The notes beneath the pieces are model-generated. The model saw nothing but the letters and a program-made list of their open reading frames with translations, was not told the origin of the DNA and searched no databases. From contig CALMMH010000600.1 in NCBI GenBank assembly GCA_937868145.1, forward strand, positions 1 to 7,930: DNA of 7,930 bases. The letters run 5' to 3'. Shown in pieces: positions 1-5,717 of the stretch; within the stretch, counting starts at the first letter, position 1; every line of letters starts with the position of its first letter. Both the position numbers and the translations under genes were made by a program. Source of the DNA: an uncultured Phycisphaerales bacterium (GTDB taxonomy: Bacteria; Planctomycetota; Phycisphaerae; Sedimentisphaerales; Anaerobacaceae).

Positions 1-329
1 ATCGCGGCGTGCACGTACCCGTTCAGATGGACAAGGTCCGGCTTGAGCCCCTCCGCCAACCCCAGAAGCCACTGCCCGGCCCGGTCCACATCGGACCAGG
101 GATCGCGCATCCATTCGAGCTTGAACGTGCTCTCGTAGAGCTGCACGTGGGAGAGCCGCCGGACTTGTTGACGCTGGGACTCGTTCAGCGCCGGTCCCAT
201 GGTCGCCAACGCGATCTGCACGCCGTATGCCTCCAGGGCTGCCGCAAGGCGAATAGAGTAATTCCACACGCCGTCAATGCCGTCGGTGGTCATCAGGACC
301 CGCATCGAGCTTTCCACAGGCACGGTCAT
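1..329 (-). CDS. Glycosyltransferase family 4, N-terminal part (runs off the window)
   Basis: About 109 codons of the N-terminal half of a GT4-type (GT-B fold) glycosyltransferase are visible; the C-terminal nucleotide-sugar domain lies beyond base 1. The N-terminus reads MRVLMTTDGIDGVWNYSIRL, a typical first Rossmann strand plus glycine-containing loop, followed by ALATMGP, FKLEWM.DPW and PDLVHLNGY, all matching a recognisable subgroup of bacterial GT4 proteins. Acceptor and sugar cannot be told from this part. Two starts are possible: ATG at 329, with only a weak GGGCGAG ahead of it, and ATG at 305, preceded by GGAAAG and matching the usual family start MRVLMTTD. The 305 start may be the real one. 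An in-frame stop upstream excludes longer versions. It follows the hemerythrin gene after a 253-bp gap, so it may have its own promoter. Confidence 0.85.
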   Translation of the reverse strand, partial: MTVPVESSMRVLMTTDGIDGVWNYSIRLAAALEAYGVQIALATMGPALNESQRQQVRRLSHVQLYESTFKLEWMRDPWSDVDRAGQWLLGLAEGLKPDLVHLNGYVHAA

Positions 330-343
330 CGCTCGCCCGTCAC

Positions 344-371
344 TGCTTATCTCGTTTCACAAGCTTGTCAA
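344..371 (-). promoter_or_regulatory. Possible weak promoter for the glycosyltransferase
   Basis: A consensus -35 box TTGACA (371-366) is followed after 16 bases by a poor -10 candidate TAAGCA (349-344). The 10-bp palindrome ACAAGCTTGT (359-368) overlaps the -35 side. If used, transcription would begin near 337, leaving almost no leader for the ATG at 329 and favouring the ATG at 305. Only the -35 box is convincing. Confidence 0.25.
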
Positions 372-514
372 TACGAATGATTCCGGCGCTTGGCCCTGGT
401 AAATACCCCTGCCGAATCATGTGCCGTTGCGCCGTCGTGAACTGCAATGGGCAACACGCCCAAACGAGGTTTGAGCGTGTCTTGACCCGCAGCAGAATCG
501 GACTCGAACGCACG

Positions 515-534
515 CGGACAAACACACTTGTCCG
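515..534 (-). terminator. Hairpin downstream of hemerythrin, weak terminator candidate
   Basis: Perfect 7-bp arms CGGACAA/TTGTCCG with a 6-base loop lie about 50 bases after the hemerythrin stop. No T-run follows on the minus strand, so intrinsic termination is doubtful; it could instead be a 3'-end stabilising structure. The rest of the 330-582 gap shows no convincing gene. Confidence 0.25.
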
Positions 535-582
535 TGCCATCCGTTGCGGTCCCGCTTCACAAGCGACGCTCGATCCCTTCGC

Positions 583-1032
583 TCACATGACTTCTGCCGG
601 CGATTCCTTCTTCATCTCCTTGAACCGCTTGGCCGCCGCAGAGGCGCGTTCTTCATCGAACACCTTGCGGGCGACCTCGAATACCTCGTTCTCCTCCTCA
701 TCGACGTGGTGCTCGACCAGTTCTTTGAGCACTTTGCAGCAGGCCGCCCAACGGAGATCGTCGACCGCTGCTTCGTGGAGATCCGAGAGGACCATCTTGG
801 CGACCCGATGCTCCTCAATCGCCTCGAACACCGTCTCCTTGTCGTCCGTCTCATCGAGCAGGACCTGGTAAAAATACTGCTCCTCGGCATACATGTGCGG
901 CTGCAAGTTCTCGGCGAGGCTTTGCAGGAGCTGTTCCCGGCGTTTGCCCGCCTTGGGTGTGGTGTGCTGCATCTGTTCGAGGATCTTCTTGACCTTCTCG
1001 TGGTCCGATGTGATGACGTCGAAGATATCCAT
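583..1032 (-). CDS. Hemerythrin HHE domain protein
   Basis: A 149-residue soluble cytoplasmic protein made of one hemerythrin-like four-helix bundle. Candidate di-iron ligands are in the expected order: His11 (SDHEKV), His46 and Glu50 (HMYAEE), His75 (EEHRVAKMV), and His108/His109 with Glu112/Glu113 (EHHVDEEENEVF). Family members bind O2 or NO, or act in iron and oxidative-stress homeostasis; which applies here cannot be told. The start at 1032 (MDIFDVITSDHE) was chosen over an in-frame upstream ATG because AGGAGA sits 7 bases ahead and it matches the family N-terminus. It lies 62 bases after the DUF2892-type gene and is probably co-transcribed with it. A C-terminal tail rich in Lys, Glu and Ala (about residues 120-149) follows the last ligand motif. 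Family assignment is firm; physiological role is inference. Confidence 0.93.
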   Translation of the reverse strand: MDIFDVITSDHEKVKKILEQMQHTTPKAGKRREQLLQSLAENLQPHMYAEEQYFYQVLLDETDDKETVFEAIEEHRVAKMVLSDLHEAAVDDLRWAACCKVLKELVEHHVDEEENEVFEVARKVFDEERASAAAKRFKEMKKESPAEVM

Positions 1033-1094
1033 AGTGCGATCTCCTGTGTTTGCCATGAGGCGTCGTCGCACCCCGGCCGGAATGGGCCGCGGGT

Positions 1095-1568
1095 TCACAG
1101 ATACGCGTCGGCCGCTTCAATGGCTCGGCGGGCCCGCTCATCCGGCGTCTGCTGGCCGTCCGTGTACACGCCGGCGAAATCGCCGCGCAACGCCTTCAAG
1201 GCGAACCGCTCGTGGTTGATCTCCCGTGTCGTTCGAATCCCCAGGCGTCGGAAGATCGGCAACGGCGGACACCACCCCTCGACCGCGTGCTGGACGAGGA
1301 ACGCCGCCACCACGCCCGGCAGGAGGAACCATCGGCCCCGCATGGCCCCCAGGGTCAGACCCAGCAGCGAGATGACCCCTGCGTTGGTCTCGAGCACCCG
1401 CTCGATATCCCATTCCTGGTCCAACTCCCGCAGCCGGTTGTCGATCTCGCTGGGACGCTGGGCATAGTAATACACGCGAGCTTCCAACTCCCGGTGGATT
1501 CGCTCGTTGATTTCCTGGTCCGTGTTTCTCTCGACTCTCGCTTCGGTTTCAGGCGCCAATTCCATCAT
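1095..1568 (-). CDS. DUF2892 / YgaP-like inner-membrane protein
   Basis: A 157-residue protein. Residues 1-58 are highly charged and predicted helical. A short helical hairpin follows, with hydrophobic segments at about 63-76 and 80-96, and then the signature GWCPPLPIFRRLGIRT (98-113) and a conserved tail with EINHERFALKALRGDF. The core matches the YgaP-like transmembrane domain (DUF2892); bare versions are only about 60-70 residues, so the N-terminal extension is substantial. No rhodanese domain is present, unlike Escherichia coli YgaP. Function of stand-alone members is unknown. The tandem ATG start at 1568 has AAGGA about 9 bases ahead. It sits 45 bases after the YqjE-like gene and 62 bases before hemerythrin, fitting one transcript. 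Cys100 in the GWCPP motif is a possible metal or redox site, but this is speculation. Confidence 0.85.
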   Translation of the reverse strand: MMELAPETEARVERNTDQEINERIHRELEARVYYYAQRPSEIDNRLRELDQEWDIERVLETNAGVISLLGLTLGAMRGRWFLLPGVVAAFLVQHAVEGWCPPLPIFRRLGIRTTREINHERFALKALRGDFAGVYTDGQQTPDERARRAIEAADAYL

Positions 1569-1613
1569 AGTGCACCGTCCTTGAACGCAAACGCCTAAGG
1601 CGAATTCAACCCG

Positions 1614-1928
1614 TCACAGCTTCTTGGCCGCACTCCGCGCCGCCAGCAGCAAGACGACGGCAATCAGGCCCAGCGTCCCTCCGACGATCAGCCCGGCCAG
1701 TCCCGCCCCCACGGCTCGCGCCGCCAAGATGAACACCCCGTACAGGACGAAACCCACGCCCGTCCCGATGACGAGAGCCGCCGCAAGATAGAGCGATAGA
1801 CATAATCCCAGGTGGCCGGCCTTTCGCTTGAGAACCTGGGTCTGCGCATCGAGCTTGTACCGCATCAGATCGCTCGAGAGGCGCATCGCATCGCCCAGCG
1901 TCGCGACGAAGTCTCTCAATAGGCTCAT
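1614..1928 (-). CDS. DUF1469 / YqjE-like (phage holin family III-type) membrane protein
   Basis: A 104-residue protein with an amphipathic N-terminal segment (1-37, LLRDFVATLGDAMRLSSDLMRYKLD) and two strong hydrophobic segments (about 39-68 and 73-97), ending in a short basic tail (RSAAKKL). This is the usual layout of the YqjE/DUF1469 family, which databases often label 'phage holin family'; nothing here indicates a phage. The start at 1928 was preferred over an in-frame ATG at 1943 because it overlaps the upstream stop as ATGA (1928-1925) and AAGGG lies just ahead. The overlap implies translational coupling with the YqjD-like gene, the same pairing as yqjD-yqjE in enterobacteria. Role: an envelope or stress-associated membrane protein of unknown mechanism. 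Confidence 0.85.
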   Translation of the reverse strand: MSLLRDFVATLGDAMRLSSDLMRYKLDAQTQVLKRKAGHLGLCLSLYLAAALVIGTGVGFVLYGVFILAARAVGAGLAGLIVGGTLGLIAVVLLLAARSAAKKL

Positions 1929-2272
1929 GAGCCCTTCTTCCACTCAAACAGGGACGCGAGGATCACCCCGGCGGCGAATGAGGCCAGCACGTAGGTGATC
2001 GGCTTCTGCTCGACGGCGCCGCGCGACATGTCCACGGCCTGCTGACCGCGGTTCCGCATCATCCTCGCGGTCCCCTGCACCCGGCCGTAGGCCCGGCCTT
2101 CGACGGCCTCCAGGGCCGCACTGAGCTTGTCGCGCGTATCCGCCAGTTTCTCCCGGCTGAAGGATCCGATGTCGCCCAGCAACGATCCCAGGTCGTCGCG
2201 CAGCCGTTCGATATCTTCTTTCACCGCATCCACTTCGACCCCGGTGACCTCGTTCATGCCTGTATCCGCCAT
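1925..2272 (-). CDS. DUF883 / YqjD-ElaB-like membrane-anchored protein
   Basis: A 115-residue protein. Residues 12-60 form a charged helix (DAVKEDIERLRDDLGSLLGD then SREKLADTRDKLSAALEAVE), likely a coiled coil, followed by a basic linker (61-90). A single C-terminal membrane segment spans about 92-109 (ITYVLASFAAGVILASLF) after the EQKP motif, with a short WKKGS tail. The architecture is that of the YqjD/ElaB/YgaM family; in E. coli these are inner-membrane anchored, bind ribosomes and are induced in stationary phase. Whether that holds here is inference. The start at 2272 is well supported by AGGAGG seven bases upstream. Its stop overlaps the start of the YqjE-like gene by four bases. Confidence 0.87.
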   Translation of the reverse strand: MADTGMNEVTGVEVDAVKEDIERLRDDLGSLLGDIGSFSREKLADTRDKLSAALEAVEGRAYGRVQGTARMMRNRGQQAVDMSRGAVEQKPITYVLASFAAGVILASLFEWKKGS

Positions 2273-2424
2273 GAGATTCCTCCTTTTCCTGTCAGCACCA
2301 CCGACGCATTGACAATTCTACGCCGCCATTCGCTCATTCCGGCATCCCTTCCTCGACACGTGTTGTCCATCCGGAGACGGTATCGTCCCCCTTCAGCCGA
2401 GCCGCCGCCGTGGCGCATCTTCGG

Positions 2425-2607
2425 CTACGCCGCCGCGGCACTGCCGCCGACCAGTCCAGCGATCAACAATGCCAGAAAAATTGCAAAGAAGACAATGAAC
2501 AACAATTTTGCGACTCCCGCGGCGGCGGTCACCACGCCCCCGAAGCCGAAGACCGCGGCAACCCCTGCCACGACCAGAAAAATCAATGCCCACCCCAGCA
2601 GACCCAT
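2425..2607 (-). CDS. DUF1328 (YtjA-like) small membrane protein
   Basis: A 60-residue, almost wholly hydrophobic protein with two membrane segments: about 2-25 (GLLGWALIFLVVAGVAAVFG) and 32-54 (GVAKLLFIVFFAIFLALLIAG). The start MGLLGWALIFLVVA, the central FGFGG and the AKLLFIVFF motif are diagnostic of DUF1328. An in-frame ATG at 2634 was rejected because GAGGAG precedes the ATG at 2607 and the family begins MGLL/MLGW. Function is unknown; relatives are often found among osmotic or envelope stress genes. It lies 137 bases after the DUF2231 gene and 152 bases before the YqjD-like gene, so the transcript could be continuous, but the gaps allow separate promoters. No strong promoter was found in either gap. 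Confidence 0.88.
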   Translation of the reverse strand: MGLLGWALIFLVVAGVAAVFGFGGVVTAAAGVAKLLFIVFFAIFLALLIAGLVGGSAAAA

Positions 2608-2744
2608 GGTTGGCTCCTCTTCTGACGCGAACATCGCCGGGTTCCCGATGTCGCCCCTTGAATCTATGATTTCGGGGCCGAGGCGTCATCAGGGCTTTCC
2701 CCTATTCCCCGGCCCAAAAGGCTCATCGCTCATCCGGGCGGCCC

Positions 2745-3116
2745 TCACACATGCTGCTCCACCAATTCCTCGGCCTGGGCGCGCGAGGAGACGTGTGAAA
2801 CCCCGACGCCGTGTTCGTAAACGAGCGAAATCGTGAAGATCGTCAAGGCCACGGTGTTGCAGACCATGTGCGTCATCGCGATCGTCAACGCACGGGACGG
2901 GCCCCGCGTCAGGAAGTCGATCGTACCGGGCACGGCGGCCAGGATGCCCCCGATGACTCCGCCGCCCATCGTGTAGAGCGAGACGGTCCGCCATACCGGA
3001 ACCGAGATGGCCAGAAAGATCCCATAGCTGACGACCGAAAAGACCCACAGGCCGATCGGAAATGCGATGAGCATTGGATGGATCGGGTGATTGTATACGC
3101 TGACGCGTGTGGACAT
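2745..3116 (-). CDS. DUF2231 membrane protein, apparently missing its last helix region
   Basis: A 123-residue protein beginning MSTRVSVYNHPIHPMLIAFP, which carries the HPxHPMLIxFPIGLW signature of DUF2231. Hydrophobic segments lie at about 15-37, 43-69 and 78-99. The family normally has four membrane segments and about 140-160 residues, ending with a helix that leads into a G(E/W)xVYxxGVGV motif. Here the third helix (HMVCNTVALTIFTIS) runs directly into LVYEHGVGV, so roughly 30-35 residues between the middle of helix 3 and the end of helix 4 appear to be absent. No other frame encodes the missing hydrophobic stretch, so this looks like an in-frame deletion, not a frameshift. The start at 3116 has AAGGAG seven bases ahead; a longer in-frame version from 3284 lacks support. 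Function of the family is unknown. Confidence 0.85.
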   Translation of the reverse strand: MSTRVSVYNHPIHPMLIAFPIGLWVFSVVSYGIFLAISVPVWRTVSLYTMGGGVIGGILAAVPGTIDFLTRGPSRALTIAMTHMVCNTVALTIFTISLVYEHGVGVSHVSSRAQAEELVEQHV

Positions 3117-3144
3117 TCTGGTTCTCCTTCCCCAAGAAAGAATG

Positions 3145-3164
3145 CCTCGCGGCTTGCCACGAGG
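3145..3164 (-). promoter_or_regulatory. Hairpin in the leader of the DUF2231 gene
   Basis: Arms of nine bases (CCTCGTGGC/GCCGCGAGG on the minus strand, one G-T wobble) surround a two-base AA, realistically a four-base loop. It ends 28 bases before the start codon, just ahead of the AAGGAG site, and is followed by the T-rich CATTCTTTCTT. It could be a leader structure affecting translation or a weak terminator; on the plus strand it is followed by GTTTTC but no plus-strand gene precedes it. Confidence 0.3.
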
Positions 3165-3311
3165 GTTTTCTTGTCGTCGAACGGCGTCGGCACAGAACAG
3201 AATAGAAGCGGAATCAACAGGAAGGGAATGCGAATTTCGCTGAGAGGGGCGGAGGAATTTGCCGGGGGAGAGTACGATGCGCAAGAAGACGACGACAGTC
3301 CAGCCGCACTC

Positions 3312-3344
3312 GCAGGGTGGGTCCTCAACCCATGCCCACCCTGC
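3312..3344 (-). terminator. Hairpin after the NIPSNAP gene, terminator or dispersed repeat
   Basis: Perfect 10-bp arms (GCAGGGTGGG/CCCACCCTGC) with a 13-base loop begin 17 bases after the NIPSNAP stop. A competing inner hairpin TGGGT-CCTCA-ACCCA shares part of the arms. No T-run follows on the minus strand, so it is not a classical intrinsic terminator. The GGGTGGGCAT/TGCCCACCC core resembles short intergenic palindromes that recur in many bacterial genomes; that resemblance is from memory and untested. Confidence 0.45.
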
Positions 3345-3361
3345 TTATCGGATTCGTTGCA

Positions 3362-4246
3362 TCAGATTTGCGAATAGCTCGCGGGCTTGAGATACAGATT
3401 GGTGATCCCGCCGCTGCGAAGGATGGCCTTGTCCGCGTATTCGGGCATCCCCGACAGCGTCTTCCACTCAGGATCGTTGACGAACGTCCGCCAGTTCGCC
3501 TTGCTCTCCTCCATGTCCTTGAAGCCGAGCATGTACGTCAGGTTGGGCATCTTCGCGCCCGCCAGGGTCCGGCCGAAGAAGACCGGGTGCAGGCCGGTCT
3601 TGCGGAAGATCGCGATCTCGGCGGTGTTGAACATCTCGATCTTCTTCAGGCCCGTGACTTCGCTCGGACTCTCGTAGGTCCGCAACTGGAAGATCCGGCC
3701 CGGAACATCGACCGGCCGCTCCAGTTTCGCCATGCCTTCGAAGGCCTGCATAAGCTGGGTCTCCTGCATCTTGAAAGCGGGCTTGTCCGCCGGAGCGTAG
3801 ATGAAGTCGGCCCCCTTTGCCATGAACTCCTGGTCCTCGCCCAGTCGGGCCGCCATCGTCGCGAACGAATCGAGGGAGGGGTGCACGAGCAACACATACA
3901 GCGGGCTGATCCCTTCGGCCGGATAGAACACGCCGACCGATTTGATGCTCAGCCGATTCAGAGCCGGGATCGCCGCCTCGCTGAGGAACTTGTCGAAACC
4001 AGCCTTCTGCTCCTCGGTCTCCAGCTCGTAGCGTCGCAGTTCATAGAATTCCGGCCCCATGGCGGCCGCTTGCGCCCTCCGGGCGGCCTCCGCAGCACGG
4101 ATCCGAGTCAGCCGCGTGCGAAAGGCGACGTCGCTTTCACCGGGTTGTCTCGCCATCGGCGGCTGATTCTCAGCCATCGCCGCCCCGCCGCCCCATGCCG
4201 CCAATCCCGCCACACTCGCTTTCGTCAGGAACTCCCGTCGTTCCAT
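3362..4246 (-). CDS. Tat-exported NIPSNAP family protein
   Basis: A 294-residue protein. Residues 1-25 form a twin-arginine signal (MERREFLTKASVAGLAAWGG, then AMA) with probable cleavage before Glu26, so the mature protein should be exported folded. An Ala/Arg-rich linker (40-62) leads to two ferredoxin-like NIPSNAP/dimeric-barrel modules. The first (about 67-165, FYELRRYEL...) is divergent; the second (about 185-288, IFQLRTYES...FNTAEIAIFRKTGLHPVFFG...NLTYMLGF...W..F.NDPEW) is canonical. Two-domain Tat NIPSNAP proteins are common in Planctomycetota; their activity is unknown. The start at 4246 is set by AGGAG at 4258-4254 and by the signal peptide. A long structured leader precedes it, and it appears to have its own promoter. 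DUF2231 follows after 245 bases, so it may be a single-gene unit. Confidence 0.93.
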   Translation of the reverse strand: MERREFLTKASVAGLAAWGGGAAMAENQPPMARQPGESDVAFRTRLTRIRAAEAARRAQAAAMGPEFYELRRYELETEEQKAGFDKFLSEAAIPALNRLSIKSVGVFYPAEGISPLYVLLVHPSLDSFATMAARLGEDQEFMAKGADFIYAPADKPAFKMQETQLMQAFEGMAKLERPVDVPGRIFQLRTYESPSEVTGLKKIEMFNTAEIAIFRKTGLHPVFFGRTLAGAKMPNLTYMLGFKDMEESKANWRTFVNDPEWKTLSGMPEYADKAILRSGGITNLYLKPASYSQI

Positions 4247-4249
4247 GGT

Positions 4250-4322
4250 CTGTCTCCTCTCACAAGGACTTCTGAACCCATTCGCCCCAGAGACAGCGAA
4301 GTCCGCGCCCTCACTGTCTCCT
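4250..4322 (-). promoter_or_regulatory. Candidate translational switch in the NIPSNAP leader
   Basis: The nine bases AGGAGACAG occur twice on the transcript: at 4322-4314 and again as the ribosome-binding site at 4258-4250, seven bases before the ATG measured from AGGAG. Between them lies CTGTCTCT (4296-4289), which is complementary to GAGACAG in both copies. Pairing with the upstream copy (7 bp, 17-base loop) would leave the ribosome-binding site free; pairing with the downstream copy would hide it. The complementarity is directly visible; the switching role is inference, and 7-bp pairings can arise by chance. Confidence 0.3.
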
Positions 4323-4416
4323 GAGGCAACGACTCAATTCCCCCCATAGGTACTCGGTCCGCCCATGTTTCGCAAGCGAATCCGCCCCGGCTCGTCTGCT
4401 CGTTTCTCTCCGCACC

Positions 4417-4443
4417 CGAAAGCCCCCTCCGCAGGGGTTTTCG
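4417..4443 (-). terminator. Hairpin near the start of the NIPSNAP transcript
   Basis: Ten-bp arms (CGAAAACCCC on the minus strand with GGGGCTTTCG, one wobble) around a 7-base loop. The A-run/G+C core/T-run layout is like a bidirectional intrinsic terminator, but only three T follow the core. Lying about 10-37 bases after the predicted transcription start, it would be a leader hairpin or an attenuator if the promoter is real; otherwise it may stop read-through from the PEP-CTERM gene. Confidence 0.4.
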
Positions 4444-4459
4444 TATCGTGCGATCCGTT

Positions 4460-4486
4460 ATTATAGACCCATGAAGGACTTGTCAG
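4460..4486 (-). promoter_or_regulatory. Candidate sigma70-type promoter for the NIPSNAP gene
   Basis: A perfect -10 box TATAAT (4465-4460) is preceded by CTGACA (4486-4481), five of six matches to the -35 consensus, at a short spacing of 15 bases. Predicted transcription starts near 4453, giving a leader of about 207 bases. The short spacing lowers confidence. Confidence 0.4.
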
Positions 4487-4605
4487 TTCCCGCAGGAAAG
4501 AGATTTCTTTTGTTCTTCAGAGAAGACACGGGGCGGCAAACCGGCAGGTCCCAAGACCTCGGTGAGATGGACAGTTCCTGGTGGCACGTGATGACCAAAT
4601 GGAAA

Positions 4606-4629
4606 GGCCGCACCAATCATGGTGCGGCC
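4606..4629 (-). terminator. Intrinsic terminator of the PEP-CTERM gene
   Basis: A perfect 10-bp stem (GGCCGCACCA/TGGTGCGGCC) with a four-base loop starts 37 bases after the stop codon. On the minus strand it is followed by TTTCCATTT, an imperfect T-tract. Together with the promoter at 5642-5670 this marks the PEP-CTERM gene as a single-gene transcript. Confidence 0.65.
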
Positions 4630-4666
4630 CTTGATGGAGAGGGAACGACAAGTGATCCCGGCACAA

Positions 4667-5482
4667 CTACAGGCTTGTGCGTCGTCGGAGCCAGCCGACC
4701 AGACTCGCGCCGAACGTTCCCAGCAGGATCGCACCGGGGGCGGGGACGGTGGGGGCTTCGTTCATCGGCGTGAAGGTGAACTGAGTCACCAGGCCCATGG
4801 CGCCCGGAAGAAATGTGGCTTCGGCTTCGTCGACGCCGTCCAGCGTCGGATACGTGGTGTAGAGTCGGTAGATGTCGCTGTCCGTCCACTCGGCGTCAAA
4901 GACCATGGCCAGCGGCGGGTCGCCCTCGACGCCGGCGTAGTTGCGGACATCCATCAGCAAGTTGCCTTGGCTCGGATCGTAGAGAAACGGCGTGCTCAGG
5001 TTGATGTGGATATCGAAGTCTTTGGGGCCGCCCGCCGGACCGGTGAAACTGCTGGAGAGCGTCAGGGGACCGTCCACAAAGACCTGCTCGTCACCGCCCA
5101 GGTTGTCGGCGAACGTGGTCGTCAGTTCGCCCATCGCCAGGGGCGTCGTCGACAAGCTGATCCGGATGTCCTCCAGAGTCGCCGAGAAAGCGCCGCCAGA
5201 CTCAAGGTTCGGCCGGAACGAGATTCGTGAGATCGCCAGAGGGCCGCTGAAACCCTCGAACACCGCGCTGTCGTAGGCCTGCTGATATCGCTGCGAGGTC
5301 AGCGGGTTGGCGTTGAACAGCGGATCGGCCGGATCATCGATGTCAATCGCGAAGGGATAGAAGTTCGAGATGCTCCCCTCCACGGCTTCGTTAGCCCGCG
5401 GAGCCACGACGACGTCGGCCCAGACGGCATGCATTTGCGTCAATATGACAATCAATACCAACGTACGCCACAGACTCTTCAT
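4667..5482 (-). CDS. Secreted protein with PEP-CTERM sorting signal
   Basis: A 271-residue exported protein. Residues 1-22 are a Sec signal peptide (MKSLWR, hydrophobic core LVLIVILTQM, cleavage expected after HAVWA). The mature part is acidic, poor in Cys and predicted beta-rich, with features common in this class (QRYQQAYDSAVF..., ISRISFRPN, LSTT, GPLTLSS, NLLMDVRNY). The last 25 residues are a PEP-CTERM-type tail: VPAPGAILLGTFGASLVGWL followed by RRRTSL, i.e. motif, membrane helix and basic end, the substrate signal for an exosortase, which must be encoded elsewhere. The likely fate is surface or exopolysaccharide association. ATG at 5482 was chosen because GGAGGA lies six bases ahead and the signal peptide starts there; an in-frame TTG at 5500 is less likely. 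The body of the protein is not assigned to any function. It has its own promoter, operator-like palindrome and terminator. Confidence 0.9.
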   Translation of the reverse strand: MKSLWRTLVLIVILTQMHAVWADVVVAPRANEAVEGSISNFYPFAIDIDDPADPLFNANPLTSQRYQQAYDSAVFEGFSGPLAISRISFRPNLESGGAFSATLEDIRISLSTTPLAMGELTTTFADNLGGDEQVFVDGPLTLSSSFTGPAGGPKDFDIHINLSTPFLYDPSQGNLLMDVRNYAGVEGDPPLAMVFDAEWTDSDIYRLYTTYPTLDGVDEAEATFLPGAMGLVTQFTFTPMNEAPTVPAPGAILLGTFGASLVGWLRRRTSL

Positions 5483-5641
5483 GATCGTTCCTCCCAGCAA
5501 CAGGTTGCAGTCGGCGTCTGCTCACCGGGAGCAAAGAAGCCCTGCAGAAGACTCCCAAGCCACCCAATGAACAACCGCACCTTCCTCGTGCAATGAGCCC
5601 ATCCGTACCTCTGTTTGTGTGAATATCCCGAGGGACACTTC

Positions 5642-5670
5642 ATTATGATCGTCGGGAGAACGTGAGTCAA
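5642..5670 (-). promoter_or_regulatory. Sigma70-like promoter of the PEP-CTERM gene
   Basis: TTGACT (5670-5665, five of six consensus matches) and CATAAT (5647-5642, five of six) are separated by the ideal 17 bases. Transcription is predicted to begin near 5635, giving a leader of about 153 bases before the ATG at 5482. The upstream palindrome is centred about 90 bases before this start, where an activator could act. Confidence 0.6.
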
Positions 5671-5717
5671 GGGCCAGACCACAGAAATGCCTATTTTCGG
5701 TCATCTCCCCGCCAAAA

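Larger units (their letters stand above)
4247..4666. other. Non-coding interval between the PEP-CTERM and NIPSNAP genes
   Basis: This 420-bp stretch has no convincing gene on either strand. It holds the terminator hairpin of the PEP-CTERM gene (4606-4629), a candidate promoter (4460-4486), an AAAACCCC-type hairpin (4417-4443) and a leader with a duplicated ribosome-binding sequence (4250-4322), each listed separately. Bases 4487-4605 show nothing recognisable. Confidence 0.7.

Noticed and set aside
340..540. Minus-strand open frame of 66 codons between hemerythrin and the glycosyltransferase
   Set aside because: No ribosome-binding site before its ATG, no recognisable motif, and a hairpin sits inside it; better treated as non-coding.
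544..1467. Long open frame on the plus strand (307 codons)
   Set aside because: It lies opposite the hemerythrin and DUF2892 genes, which have clear family signatures and ribosome-binding sites; the plus-strand translation is low-complexity, Arg/Ser/Leu-rich and matches no recognisable family.
1614..1928. Prophage remnant suggested by the holin-type label of the YqjE-like protein
   Set aside because: No endolysin, portal, integrase or other phage gene is nearby; the family is a housekeeping membrane protein often mislabelled as holin.
3317..4324. Plus-strand open frame of 335 codons opposite the NIPSNAP gene
   Set aside because: A mirror frame in GC-rich DNA; the minus-strand protein has a Tat signal and NIPSNAP motifs.
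4471..4773. Plus-strand open frame of 100 codons
   Set aside because: It runs across the PEP-CTERM terminator and into the opposite strand of that gene, has no ribosome-binding site, and its predicted protein has no domain features.
5483..5635. Possible c-di-GMP (GEMM) or other riboswitch in the PEP-CTERM leader
   Set aside because: The leader lacks the conserved GEMM core and no other known riboswitch consensus could be matched by eye.
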